This document shows positions 17,574-26,004 of a DNA stretch of 64,000 nt, in pieces; the first letter of the stretch is position 1, and the number at the start of each line of letters is the position of its first letter. Origin of the DNA: Ohtaekwangia sp. (lineage in GTDB: Bacteria > Bacteroidota > Bacteroidia > Cytophagales > Cyclobacteriaceae); NCBI GenBank assembly GCA_021155195.1, contig JAJNPV010000037.1, forward strand, positions 868,001 to 932,000, in the 5' to 3' direction. The position numbers and the translations under genes were made by a program. The notes under the pieces were generated by a model. That model ran no database searches. It was not told the origin of the DNA and was given only the letters and a program-made list of their open reading frames with translations.

Positions 17574-18671
17574 TCAAAGCTGCTGATGGTTGTTTTTGGT
17601 TCTTAATGTTTGGTAAAGGTTAATTTCCTCCAGAAATAACTTCAGCGCTTTGATTTCTTTTTTGTGAAGAGCAGGAAAATTGGCGATTCGAAATGTGGTT
17701 GGGTTAAGGGCTCCGTATCCTTCGCCTAACAGTAAACCAGCTTTCTTAGCTTTCAGTTTTATTTTTTTTATCACAACTTCGCTAGCCTTTACGGTAATTA
17801 CTGTATCAGATAAAACATCATGGTTATCTATTAATAAACTTAATGATGGGATATGATTAATAAGCTTAATATACTCAGAAGCCTGATGTTTTATTCTTTT
17901 TTCAATCACCCGTATGGACGCAACTGATTTGATTACGCGATTCAGCAAATATATTCCGAGTACGTTAGGCGTATGCGTTGTTTGAAATTTCTTAATCATT
18001 CGAACTTGATTGATCAAACTGTTGTAGTGAGTTATGTCTCCAACTTGCGCTGCTCGTTTAACGGCTCGAGGCGAACAAATCATTAACGCCAACCCGGCAG
18101 GAAGTCCTAAACATTTTTGAACGGAAGCAAACCAAACATCTGCGGAAGCAAAATCCAGTTCAATGCCCCCCAGGGAAGAAGTAGCATCAACGGCAATTAA
18201 ATGATGGGGATTCTTTCTTTTTATTCCCCGAATGATTGCGTTATGAACTTGAGTTCCATTGCTGGTTTCATTTTGCGTGATGCAAATGAGGTCGCCCACA
18301 TCATACGATAATTCTTTTGGATTGAGAAGATGATTGCCTGCAAAAACATCAGGTAATGCTTTTGGTTTAATTGCTTTTGTGTAGTCAAACCATTTACTTC
18401 CAAAGGCTCCATTGTAAAGATGAATGCTTTGATCTTTAATTAGTGATTGCGCAATAATTTCCCAGCACTCTGTGGCCGATGATGTGAACAGCACTGTATA
18501 CGATGAGGGGATTGATAATTTTTTTCTTAACTCTTGAATGGTATTCTTCACCAAAGCCATGCATTCAGTGCTCCGATGGTTCACGCTAAGCACACCTGCC
18601 TTGTCAGCATCTTTAACATAATCAGGAATGGCATCGTACGTGCGGGAAGGGCCAGGGTAAAACGAGATCAT
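17574..18671 (-). CDS. class V aminotransferase (phosphoserine aminotransferase-like)
   Basis: 365 residues from the ATG at 18671 (MISFYPGPSRTYDAIP). The frame is open to 18701, but a TAATTTTG promoter element at 18689-18696 lies inside that extension. The fold-type I PLP enzyme features are FYPGPSRT at the N-terminus, TSSATECWEIIAQ, IAVDATSSLGGIELDF and the probable PLP lysine in ASVQKCLGLPAGL. It resembles SerC and related alanine-glyoxylate aminotransferases, but I cannot choose a substrate. It stands alone. Confidence 0.8.
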   Translation of the reverse strand: MISFYPGPSRTYDAIPDYVKDADKAGVLSVNHRSTECMALVKNTIQELRKKLSIPSSYTVLFTSSATECWEIIAQSLIKDQSIHLYNGAFGSKWFDYTKAIKPKALPDVFAGNHLLNPKELSYDVGDLICITQNETSNGTQVHNAIIRGIKRKNPHHLIAVDATSSLGGIELDFASADVWFASVQKCLGLPAGLALMICSPRAVKRAAQVGDITHYNSLINQVRMIKKFQTTHTPNVLGIYLLNRVIKSVASIRVIEKRIKHQASEYIKLINHIPSLSLLIDNHDVLSDTVITVKASEVVIKKIKLKAKKAGLLLGEGYGALNPTTFRIANFPALHKKEIKALKLFLEEINLYQTLRTKNNHQQL

Positions 18672-18688
18672 TGTTTTTGAACTAAGTT

Positions 18689-18696
18689 CAAAATTA
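18689..18696 (-). promoter_or_regulatory. -7 promoter element of the class V aminotransferase gene
   Basis: Minus-strand TAATTTTG, a full TAnnTTTG match, 17 nt from the ATG at 18671. It decides the start against the longer open frame. Confidence 0.55.
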
Positions 18697-18846
18697 AGCA
18701 AATATGGAATAGGTTAAATTTTGACGGTTTTGCTAATTCGCCTAAACTAATTGCTTGCCTAGTAATTTCATTTTATTATTTTCGATAGACGGAGGCTTTG
18801 ACCGCGCTCCTAAAATAATTTTATCAACACCTAAAAAACCAGAATT

Positions 18847-19323
18847 ATGGATTTTAATCAAACCTCCGTTTTAGTGGAAGCGAGTCTTGCCGCCCTTAAA
18901 GTTGACCCTGTAGCTTGTCGTGGCCAAAAGCCCGGTCAATGGTCAATCACCTATAAAGGTGTTTCTGTTTGGATTGACGTATTTAATTTTACCAATAACC
19001 CCGATCGTTGGTATTTTCAGGTGATGAGTCCGCTGGTAATTGTACCTGATAAAAATCAGGAAGCTTTTTACCAAAATTTGCTTGAGATTAATGGACTTTT
19101 ATTCGGCTCCTGGATTTGTAAAAAAGGAGATTGGACGTACGTAATGTTTTTGCGTGAGGCTGCCGACCTTGATCAAAACGAAGTGAACGCAACACTAGAT
19201 CGCGTGGCGATTTATTGTGCAGATTACCAAGGCAAAATAAAATTCAAGTTTGAAGGAAGTTGGTTGCCAAAGACAGGACCCACTAATACAGGTGGTGGAA
19301 CTGATGGACCAGGAAAGTCTTAA
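18847..19323 (+). CDS. YbjN-domain-like small protein
   Basis: 158 residues. Residues 1-130 show the alternating strand/helix pattern of the YbjN/type III chaperone-like fold: GQWSITYKGVSVWIDVFNF, WYFQVMSPLVIVPD, FYQNLLEINGLLFG, and the ending helix LDQNEVNATLDRVAIYC. The tail (TNTGGGTDGPGKS) is disordered. No signal peptide, so it is probably cytoplasmic. Function unknown. A strong terminator follows 20 bp after the stop, so it is probably a single-gene transcript. Confidence 0.7.
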   Translation: MDFNQTSVLVEASLAALKVDPVACRGQKPGQWSITYKGVSVWIDVFNFTNNPDRWYFQVMSPLVIVPDKNQEAFYQNLLEINGLLFGSWICKKGDWTYVMFLREAADLDQNEVNATLDRVAIYCADYQGKIKFKFEGSWLPKTGPTNTGGGTDGPGKS

Positions 19324-19343
19324 CAAGATTTAAAAATATTTAG

Positions 19344-19376
19344 AGACAGCATCGATCGATGCTGTCTTTTTTTTTT
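19344..19376 (+). terminator. Rho-independent terminator after the YbjN-like gene
   Basis: A perfect 12+12 palindrome starting AGACAGCATCGA (19344-19367) followed by ten T. It ends the YbjN-like transcript; on the other strand there is no matching T run, so it is directional. Confidence 0.92.
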
Positions 19377-19402
19377 AGATTCGTTCAAATTGAATTTGAA
19401 GA

Positions 19403-19831
19403 CTATTTCTTCTTTTTCTGAATCAGGTACCCGAGCGCCATGGCGTACCCCTCCATGCCAAATCCTGTTATTAACCCAGCACACTTGGAAGTAATCAAAC
19501 TCACGTGCCTGAATTCTTCTCGCGCATATACATTAGAAATGTGTACTTCAACAACCGGTGTTGTAATCGCAGCTATTGCATCGTGAATAGCAATTGATGT
19601 ATGTGTATAGGCTCCGGCATTTAAAATTATTCCGTCTCCATCAAAACCAACCTCATGTAATTTGTTGATGAGTTCACCTTCTATGTTGGATTGATAATAG
19701 GATAAGGTGATGGCAGGAAACCTGGATTTAAGGCCGTCAAAAAATTCTGCAAAAGGTTGTATGCCATAGGTTTCAGGCTCACGCTTGCCGAGCAAGTTTA
19801 GGTTGGGGCCATTGATGATCTGTATCTTCAT
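19403..19831 (-). CDS. aroQ: 3-dehydroquinate dehydratase, type II
   Basis: 142 residues. The type II signature is complete: IINGPNLNLLGKREPETYG (catalytic Tyr22), YYQSNIEGELIN, ILNAGAYTHTSIAI and VVEVHISN with the catalytic His, then REEFRHVSL. It removes water from 3-dehydroquinate in the shikimate pathway as a dodecamer. The tail QKKKK is unusual but harmless. It is divergent from xerD, with 35 bp between the starts. Confidence 0.96.
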   Translation of the reverse strand: MKIQIINGPNLNLLGKREPETYGIQPFAEFFDGLKSRFPAITLSYYQSNIEGELINKLHEVGFDGDGIILNAGAYTHTSIAIHDAIAAITTPVVEVHISNVYAREEFRHVSLITSKCAGLITGFGMEGYAMALGYLIQKKKK

Positions 19832-19866
19832 GCTTCGAAGTTAAAATAATTTGCACATTTGCGTAC

Positions 19867-20769
19867 GTGAAGAACTGGGAAAGTCATATTAAGCATTTTG
19901 GAAGCTATTTAAAGTTAGAACGTTCGCTTTCCGAAAACTCCATTCAGGCGTATGTACGCGATGTGGAAAAGCTGGCGCAGTTTGTTGAATTGAAATATTC
20001 TGGTATCAGCCCATTGGCTATCTCATCAAAACATTTGCAGGCGTTTGTTCAGTTCATTAATGAATTGGGCATGAGTGCTTTCAGCCAGGCCCGAATTCTA
20101 TCAGGGGTAAAGTCGTTTTACAAGTATCTGCTTTTTGAAGAGATCATTGACAAAGACCCCACTTCGTTATTGGAAGGACCGAAATTAGGAAGAAAGCTAC
20201 CTGACACATTAGATTATGATGAGATTGTTAAACTGTTTGATGCCATTGATCTCTCAACCCCTGAGGGTGGACGCAATCGTGCCATGTTGGAAATATTATA
20301 TTCTTCGGGTCTTCGGGTTTCTGAGTTGGTGGATTTAAAGATGGGCAATGTTTATTTCGATGTTGGCTTTTTGCGTGTAATTGGAAAAGGAAATAAGGAA
20401 CGATTGGTGCCTGTTGGTAAGGATGCACTCAAGTTTTTGAAAATCTATTTAGAAGAAATCAGGGTTCATGTGCCTATTCAAAAAGGTTCGGAGAGTAATG
20501 TGTTTCTCAATCGTAGAGGAAAAAAATTAACGCGCGTGATGATCTTTATGATCATAAAGGAATTAGCTTCCAGAATTGGGCTTCATAAAACAATTAGTCC
20601 GCATACATTCCGGCATTCATTTGCTACCCATTTAATAGAGGGTGGTGCTGATTTACGGGCGGTTCAAGAAATGTTGGGCCATGAATCGATTACCACCACC
20701 GAAATTTATACACATTTGGATAGAGATTACCTGCGGCAGGTGATACAGGATTTTCATCCAAGGAGTTAA
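19867..20769 (+). CDS. xerD: XerC/XerD-type tyrosine recombinase
   Basis: 300 residues, standard Xer length. Residues 5-95 form the SAM-like N-terminal domain. The catalytic set is complete: R150 (SGLRVSEL), K174 (GKGNKERLVP), H246 and R249 (SPHTFRHSF), H272 (LGHESITTTEIY) and Y281. Xer proteins resolve chromosome dimers at dif with FtsK; ftsK lies 30 kb away at 50403. The start is GTG at 19867. A CACATTTG element ends 5 nt before it, so the mRNA may be leaderless. XerD is the closer match, but XerC cannot be excluded. Confidence 0.88.
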   Translation: MKNWESHIKHFGSYLKLERSLSENSIQAYVRDVEKLAQFVELKYSGISPLAISSKHLQAFVQFINELGMSAFSQARILSGVKSFYKYLLFEEIIDKDPTSLLEGPKLGRKLPDTLDYDEIVKLFDAIDLSTPEGGRNRAMLEILYSSGLRVSELVDLKMGNVYFDVGFLRVIGKGNKERLVPVGKDALKFLKIYLEEIRVHVPIQKGSESNVFLNRRGKKLTRVMIFMIIKELASRIGLHKTISPHTFRHSFATHLIEGGADLRAVQEMLGHESITTTEIYTHLDRDYLRQVIQDFHPRS

Positions 20770-20850
20770 GGTAAACTTGTGTCTTCGCAAGGAAGAACCT
20801 GTCAAATCAAAACTAATTAAGCAATAGCCAATTCTTCGTTCAGTTTTCTG

Positions 20851-20858
20851 TATTTTTG
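20851..20858 (+). promoter_or_regulatory. -7 promoter element abutting the DUF4136 gene
   Basis: TATTTTTG, a TAnnTTTG match, 4 nt before the ATG at 20863, a spacing repeated at three other genes here. Confidence 0.5.
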
Positions 20859-20862
20859 TTAG

Positions 20863-21390
20863 ATGATTAGAAATGCAATTTTTTTTGCGCTCATGCTAAT
20901 CTCCTCAATGAGTTTTGGGCAAGAGCTAAAAGTGGAGTTTGACAAAAACCGTGATTTCAGTCAATACAAAACCTATCGTTTTGGAGAAGGCGAAATCATT
21001 ACCCCCAAAGATCAGCAACAAACAAACGAAGCCGACATTGAGAAATGGATTCGAAATGCAATAAGTCGCGAGTTGGAATTGCGTGAACTTGTCTTGGTTG
21101 ATTCAGCAGCTGATTTGGTAGTCTCTTACGTGGCAGGATCACTTGCACGCAGTGCAGCAGGAGACCTCGGGCCTATGGGATTAACCCCAGGATCCATGGA
21201 TCGCACTTATATTAGAGACTACAGACAAGGAAGCTTGATTATCGATTTAAATGATAAGAGTAAGCTCCTGGTTTGGCGCATTAATGCTACTTCTGATATG
21301 TCGGCAACGGGTGGAGAGCGTATGATCGGCCAGATTGTAGAGAAAGGATTTAGAAAATATCCCAAACCTTCTAAAAAGAAAAAGAAATAA
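20863..21390 (+). CDS. DUF4136-like exported protein
   Basis: 175 residues. The signal peptide [20 protein letters not shown] has no lipobox Cys, so it is probably a soluble periplasmic protein. The mature part begins [20 protein letters not shown], followed by [19 protein letters not shown] and [10 protein letters not shown], the pattern of the DUF4136 family of periplasmic proteins. The C-terminus is Lys-rich (KPSKKKKK). Function unknown. pyrD starts 5 nt after its stop and is probably co-transcribed. Confidence 0.75.
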   Translation: MIRNAIFFALMLISSMSFGQELKVEFDKNRDFSQYKTYRFGEGEIITPKDQQQTNEADIEKWIRNAISRELELRELVLVDSAADLVVSYVAGSLARSAAGDLGPMGLTPGSMDRTYIRDYRQGSLIIDLNDKSKLLVWRINATSDMSATGGERMIGQIVEKGFRKYPKPSKKKKK

Positions 21391-21395
21391 AATTC

Positions 21396-22430
21396 ATGTA
21401 TCGTTTTTTTCTCCGGCCTATACTTTTTCTTTTTTCTCCGGAGATTATCCATCACACTACATTTAAAATTTTAAAATTTGTTGGTTATGTACCGGGTGCG
21501 TTGGCATTGACGCGTGCATCGTTTATTCTCAAAAATCAAAAACTTGAGCGAAAAATATTAGGACTAACGTTTCCTAATCCGGTGGGGCTTGCCGCAGGTT
21601 TTGATAAAGATGCTTTATTGATTGACGAACTTGCTGCTTTTGGTTTTGGATTTATTGAAATAGGAACGCTTACACCTAAGGCACAACCCGGAAATGAAAA
21701 ACCAAGATTGTTTCGCTTGCCAGCGGATCAGGCCATCATTAACAGGATGGGTTTTAATAACAAAGGAGCTGACGGAGCGGTGAAGCGTTTACAAAGTAGA
21801 AAATCAAAAATAATTGTAGGTGGTAATATTGGGAAGAATAAAGTTACTCCAAACGAAACAGCATTTGAAGATTATACATATTGTTTTGAAGCCCTCTATC
21901 CTTATGTAGATTATTTTGTAGTGAATGTGAGTTCACCGAACACGCCTAACTTACGTGAACTGCAAGAGAAGGAACCCCTCAAAAAATTATTGAATTCAGT
22001 TAAGGCGTTAAATCGCCAGAAAGAAAAACCAAAACCAATCTTATTAAAAATTGCTCCTGATTTAACGGAAGCTCAACTACATGATGTTGTTGAGATTTTG
22101 TTGGAAACAAAAACGGATGGTGTTATTGCAACCAACACAACTATTTCCCGCGAAGGGTTAATCACCGACAATGAAATTATTTCGTCCATTGGAAACGGTG
22201 GATTGAGCGGCAAACCATTGACAACACGCGCAACAGAAGTGATTTCATTTTTGAGATCGAAACTTGGTAAGGATTTTCCAATAATAGGAGTAGGGGGGAT
22301 CATGACTCCGGAAGATGCTATTGAAAAATTAAAAGCCGGAGCAGATCTTGTTCAGATCTACACCGGCTTCATTTATGAAGGGCCTGGTTTTGTGAAGCGG
22401 ATTAATCGAGCCTTGCTTCAGGCAAAATAG
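21396..22430 (+). CDS. pyrD: dihydroorotate dehydrogenase (quinone), class 2
   Basis: 344 residues. It oxidises dihydroorotate to orotate and passes electrons to quinone in pyrimidine synthesis. An N-terminal membrane-associating helix (residues 1-45) precedes the FMN barrel: [30 protein letters not shown], the catalytic Ser in [22 protein letters not shown] and [13 protein letters not shown] with [11 protein letters not shown]. These mark class 2. pyrF of the same pathway lies at 53569. It converges on the oligopeptidase gene with 2 bp between the stops. Confidence 0.96.
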   Translation: MYRFFLRPILFLFSPEIIHHTTFKILKFVGYVPGALALTRASFILKNQKLERKILGLTFPNPVGLAAGFDKDALLIDELAAFGFGFIEIGTLTPKAQPGNEKPRLFRLPADQAIINRMGFNNKGADGAVKRLQSRKSKIIVGGNIGKNKVTPNETAFEDYTYCFEALYPYVDYFVVNVSSPNTPNLRELQEKEPLKKLLNSVKALNRQKEKPKPILLKIAPDLTEAQLHDVVEILLETKTDGVIATNTTISREGLITDNEIISSIGNGGLSGKPLTTRATEVISFLRSKLGKDFPIIGVGGIMTPEDAIEKLKAGADLVQIYTGFIYEGPGFVKRINRALLQAK

Positions 22431-22432
22431 AC

Positions 22433-24583
22433 TTACTCTTTAATTCCCGCCAGATCCAGGATAAAGGCATACTCTTGCGATGCTTCTTTATACACTTTAA
22501 ACCGGCCTGTGGTTCCGCCATGTCCGGTTTCCATATTGGTACGTAACAACAGGGTGTTGTTATCTGTTTTTAGTTCGCGAAGTTTCGCTACCCATTTGGC
22601 AGGTTCCCAGTACTGTACTTGCGAATCGTGAAAGCCTGTGGTCACCAGCATGTTTGGATAGTTCTGTGGTTTAACTTGGTCGTAGGGTGAGTAATCCAAC
22701 ATGTACATATAAGACTCTGGATTTTTGGGATTGCCCCACTCATCAAACTCACCGGTAGTTAAAGGAATTGATTCGTCTTCCATAGTAGTAACAACGTCAA
22801 CAAACGGAACCGCAGCAATCACTCCCTTATACAAATCAGGTCGCATGTTAACCACAGCACCCATCAGCAAGCCTCCCGCACTACCACCTGAAGCAAATAG
22901 TTTTTCGGGATTGGTAAATTTTTCTTCTATCAAAAATTCAGAACAATCAATAAAATCGGTAAACGTATTTTTCTTTTTAAACATTTTTCCATCCTCATAC
23001 CACTGGCGACCCATTTCTTGTCCGCCCCGAATATGCGCGATGGCATACACAAAACCTCTGTTCAATAAACTTAATCGGGTAGAAGAAAAAGAAGGATTCA
23101 TGCTGGCACCATACGATCCGTAGCCATAGATCATCGTTGGATTGTTGCCATCTTTCATTATCCCTTTCTTATAAACGATCGACATTGGAATTTGTGTGCC
23201 ATCATCAGCTGTAGCCCAAAGCCTTTCTGTTTGATAATCCTCGGGATTATAGCCACCCACTACCTCTTGTTGTTTCAGAAGCTTACGTTCTCGTGTTTTC
23301 ATATTATAGTCGTATGTGGAGCTAGGGGTTGTCATGGAAGTATATCCATAGCGTAGAAGCTCAGTGTCAAAATCTATGTTGGTGGATGGATAGATGGTGT
23401 AAGCCGGTTCTCCAAAATTTAAATAATGATGCGCCCCACTTTTTTGATCGATTACCCGCATAAGCGTGTTTGCATTGGCCCGTTCGCTCAGTACCATATA
23501 GTCTTTAAAAATTTCAATGCCTTGCAGCAAGGTGTCTTTGCGATGTGCAATTTTATCTTTCCAGTTTGCCTTTGCTGTTTTAGTATCTGGAGTTTCCATC
23601 AATCGAAAGTTTAAAGCATCCCAGTTGGTGACCACATAAAACTTGTCTTTGTAGTGATCAATCGAGTATTCTAATCCTCGCTCGCGTGGAGTAAACTCCT
23701 TAAATTTTCCATCCGGAGTATTGGCATCCAATACCTGATAATAATTAGTAAGTGTACTACCTGCCCAGATCACCAAAAACTTTTTTGATTTGGTTTTATA
23801 AATACCTGTATAAAATGTTTCATCGGGTTCTTCTGAAACTACCGGGTCACTCTTGTATGACGAACCTACTTTGTGTTTGATAATCCAACGGGAACGCAGC
23901 GTTACGGAATCTTTCTTTGTATAGAAATAAGTCTTATTGTCATTAGCCCAGGTTACCTCGCCTTCAGTGTTCGGCACAGGCTCTTCAACAAGCTTACCTG
24001 TTTTAAGATCTTTTACATAAACAGTGTACCTTCTGCGACTTACCGAGTCTTCTGCGTAAGCGAGTAAGTTATTATCTTCACTAACACTTAACCCACGAAT
24101 TGAGTAATAGTCGTGGCCCTTTGCCATATCATTTACATTCAGAAGAATTTCTTCAGCGCTTTCCATCGATCCTTTCTTGCGGCAGTAGATTGGATATTCC
24201 TGACCTTGTTCGTAACGGGTATAGTACCAGTACCCGTTGTCCTTATAAGGTACCGACTCGTCAGTTTGCTTGATACGACCGACCATCTCATCGTATAATT
24301 TTTTCTGAAGGGCTTCGGTGTGTTTCATTTTAACAGCGAGATATTCATTCTCTGCCGTTAAGTAATTGATTACCTTTTGCGTTTGCTCGTCTTTTTGCTC
24401 TGCATTCTTTTGCTCATCCGAAAGCTTCATCCAATAGTAATTATCGATGCGGTTGCCGCTAAGTTGGGTGGCTTTTTTTTCAGCGATCGGAGATGGAGTG
24501 CTTTCTGTCGCTTCTTTCTTTTCAGTGTTGCACGCTGCCAGCAAGAAAATGGAAAGAATCCAAAAGAGGGTAGTTTTTTTCAT
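22433..24583 (-). CDS. S9 family serine peptidase, oligopeptidase B-like lipoprotein
   Basis: 716 residues. The signal MKKTTLFWILSIFLLAAC carries a lipobox Cys, so the protein is a lipoprotein, unlike cytoplasmic E. coli PtrB. Residues 60-430 form the beta-propeller and the rest the alpha/beta hydrolase domain. The nucleophile is S568 in GGSAGGLLMG and the His is H688 in METGHGGTTG; VTTGFHDSQVQYWEPAKW contains the acid-loop region. YGYGSYGASMNPSFS and HIRGGQEMGRQWYEDGK are typical of oligopeptidase B. It cleaves short peptides, probably in the periplasm or at the outer membrane. Confidence 0.9.
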   Translation of the reverse strand: MKKTTLFWILSIFLLAACNTEKKEATESTPSPIAEKKATQLSGNRIDNYYWMKLSDEQKNAEQKDEQTQKVINYLTAENEYLAVKMKHTEALQKKLYDEMVGRIKQTDESVPYKDNGYWYYTRYEQGQEYPIYCRKKGSMESAEEILLNVNDMAKGHDYYSIRGLSVSEDNNLLAYAEDSVSRRRYTVYVKDLKTGKLVEEPVPNTEGEVTWANDNKTYFYTKKDSVTLRSRWIIKHKVGSSYKSDPVVSEEPDETFYTGIYKTKSKKFLVIWAGSTLTNYYQVLDANTPDGKFKEFTPRERGLEYSIDHYKDKFYVVTNWDALNFRLMETPDTKTAKANWKDKIAHRKDTLLQGIEIFKDYMVLSERANANTLMRVIDQKSGAHHYLNFGEPAYTIYPSTNIDFDTELLRYGYTSMTTPSSTYDYNMKTRERKLLKQQEVVGGYNPEDYQTERLWATADDGTQIPMSIVYKKGIMKDGNNPTMIYGYGSYGASMNPSFSSTRLSLLNRGFVYAIAHIRGGQEMGRQWYEDGKMFKKKNTFTDFIDCSEFLIEEKFTNPEKLFASGGSAGGLLMGAVVNMRPDLYKGVIAAVPFVDVVTTMEDESIPLTTGEFDEWGNPKNPESYMYMLDYSPYDQVKPQNYPNMLVTTGFHDSQVQYWEPAKWVAKLRELKTDNNTLLLRTNMETGHGGTTGRFKVYKEASQEYAFILDLAGIKE

Positions 24584-24751
24584 GGGTTATTAAAATAATT
24601 ATGGATGTTAAAGATAGAGAGGTATAATGAATATGGTTCAAGGGAGTAGTATTTTTTTATGAAGGTCAATATTTATTTGATATCGGCTCCTTTTGAGGAA
24701 CTTATTTAGTAAGACTTATGGTTTCCCCTGCTTCAAAGCATAATCATTTTA

Positions 24752-24759
24752 TACTTTTG
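24752..24759 (+). promoter_or_regulatory. -7 promoter element of the efflux transporter gene
   Basis: TACTTTTG, a full match, 9 nt before the ATG at 24769. It lies inside the longer open frame (24718) and so excludes that start. Confidence 0.55.
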
Positions 24760-24768
24760 CAGCGGAAT

Positions 24769-26004
24769 ATGAGTAACAAGAACCGGTATTATTTTTTTAT
24801 CATTCTGATTTTAGGTTCTCTGGCAACCATCAGCCCTTTTTCAATCGATATGTATTTACCTGGATTCCCAGCCATTGCAATCGATTTACGCACCACCATT
24901 GATAAAGTTCAGCTATCACTTACAGCCTACCTAATTGGTATTGCATTGGGGCAGTTATTGTATGGTCCGTTGCTCGATCGCTTTGGCAGGAAAATTCCAC
25001 TTTATATTGGACTGATCATTTATATACTTGCTTCGGTTGGATGCGCATTTACTGAATCGGTCAATTCACTAATCGTGATGCGTTTTCTGCAGGCAATTGG
25101 CGGCTGTGCAGGTATTGTAGCAGCGCAGGCGTTAGTGCGTGATATTTTTCCGGTTAATAAAACTGCACAGGCACTTTCACTTATCATGCTGGTAATTGCT
25201 GTGTCCCCCATGATTGCCCCGACATTGGGTGCCTATACCACTTCGGTATTTGGGTGGCATTCTATCTTTATTATTTTGGCAATTATTACGCTGGGGATTC
25301 TTATAGCCGTTTACTTTTTTTTACCGGAAGGAAAGGCTCCCGATTCAAGCATGTCGTTAAAGCCAGCTGCTGTGCTTAAGAATTTTTATTCTGTGTTTAA
25401 GAATCCGCAATTTTTCATTTACACTTTAGCGGGTGGGCTTGCCACCTCAGCCCCGTTTGCATACATCGCTGGTTCATCCGATGTGTTCATGAATATTTAC
25501 GGAGTAAACGAAAAGCAGTATGGTTGGATCTTTGCATTTCTGGCTTTTGCTATGATAGGGGCAACGCAGCTTAATCACATTCTATTAAAAAAATATAAGA
25601 GCGAAGAGATTATTAAAGTTGCACTCTTGTATCAAACAGTAATTGGGCTGCTGTTGGTGATTGGTATTTATTATAACTGGTATGGGATATTAAGTCTTGT
25701 TTTCATGTTGTTTATCTTTTTGACCGGACAGGGTCTCATTGGACCCAATACGGCAGCTCTTTCATTAGCTCCCTTTAGCAAACAAGCGGGGAGTGCTTCA
25801 GCTTTGATGGGCAGTTGGCGACTGGGCGCTGGTGGAATTGTTTCCGCGATCGTTGCTGTGCTACACAATAGTACAGCCATGCCCATGGTAGCAGTGATGT
25901 TCGGGTGTGCTATTATTAGTCTGATTATTCTTTTAACAGGAAATAAAGTAGTTACGCACCGCGAAAAGAAGTTGGTGCTGCAACAGAAAGCAGTATTAGG
26001 TTAG
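24769..26004 (+). CDS. MFS drug-resistance transporter, Bcr/CflA-like
   Basis: 411 residues from the ATG at 24769 (MSNKNRYYFF), 12 membrane segments. ATISPFSIDMYLPGFPAIA (TM1), GPLLDRFGRKIPLYIG (the MFS loop 2-3 motif) and QAIGGCAGIVAAQALVRDIF (TM4-5) match the Bcr/CflA subfamily of multidrug and sulfonamide/bicyclomycin efflux pumps. The true substrate is unknown. The stop overlaps the convergent T9SS cargo gene by 4 bp. Confidence 0.87.
   Translation: MSNKNRYYFFIILILGSLATISPFSIDMYLPGFPAIAIDLRTTIDKVQLSLTAYLIGIALGQLLYGPLLDRFGRKIPLYIGLIIYILASVGCAFTESVNSLIVMRFLQAIGGCAGIVAAQALVRDIFPVNKTAQALSLIMLVIAVSPMIAPTLGAYTTSVFGWHSIFIILAIITLGILIAVYFFLPEGKAPDSSMSLKPAAVLKNFYSVFKNPQFFIYTLAGGLATSAPFAYIAGSSDVFMNIYGVNEKQYGWIFAFLAFAMIGATQLNHILLKKYKSEEIIKVALLYQTVIGLLLVIGIYYNWYGILSLVFMLFIFLTGQGLIGPNTAALSLAPFSKQAGSASALMGSWRLGAGGIVSAIVAVLHNSTAMPMVAVMFGCAIISLIILLTGNKVVTHREKKLVLQQKAVLG

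Noticed and set aside
19867..20769. Tyrosine recombinase as sign of a mobile element or integrative element
   Set aside because: Length, motifs and context match the housekeeping Xer recombinase, and there is no att site or cargo around it.
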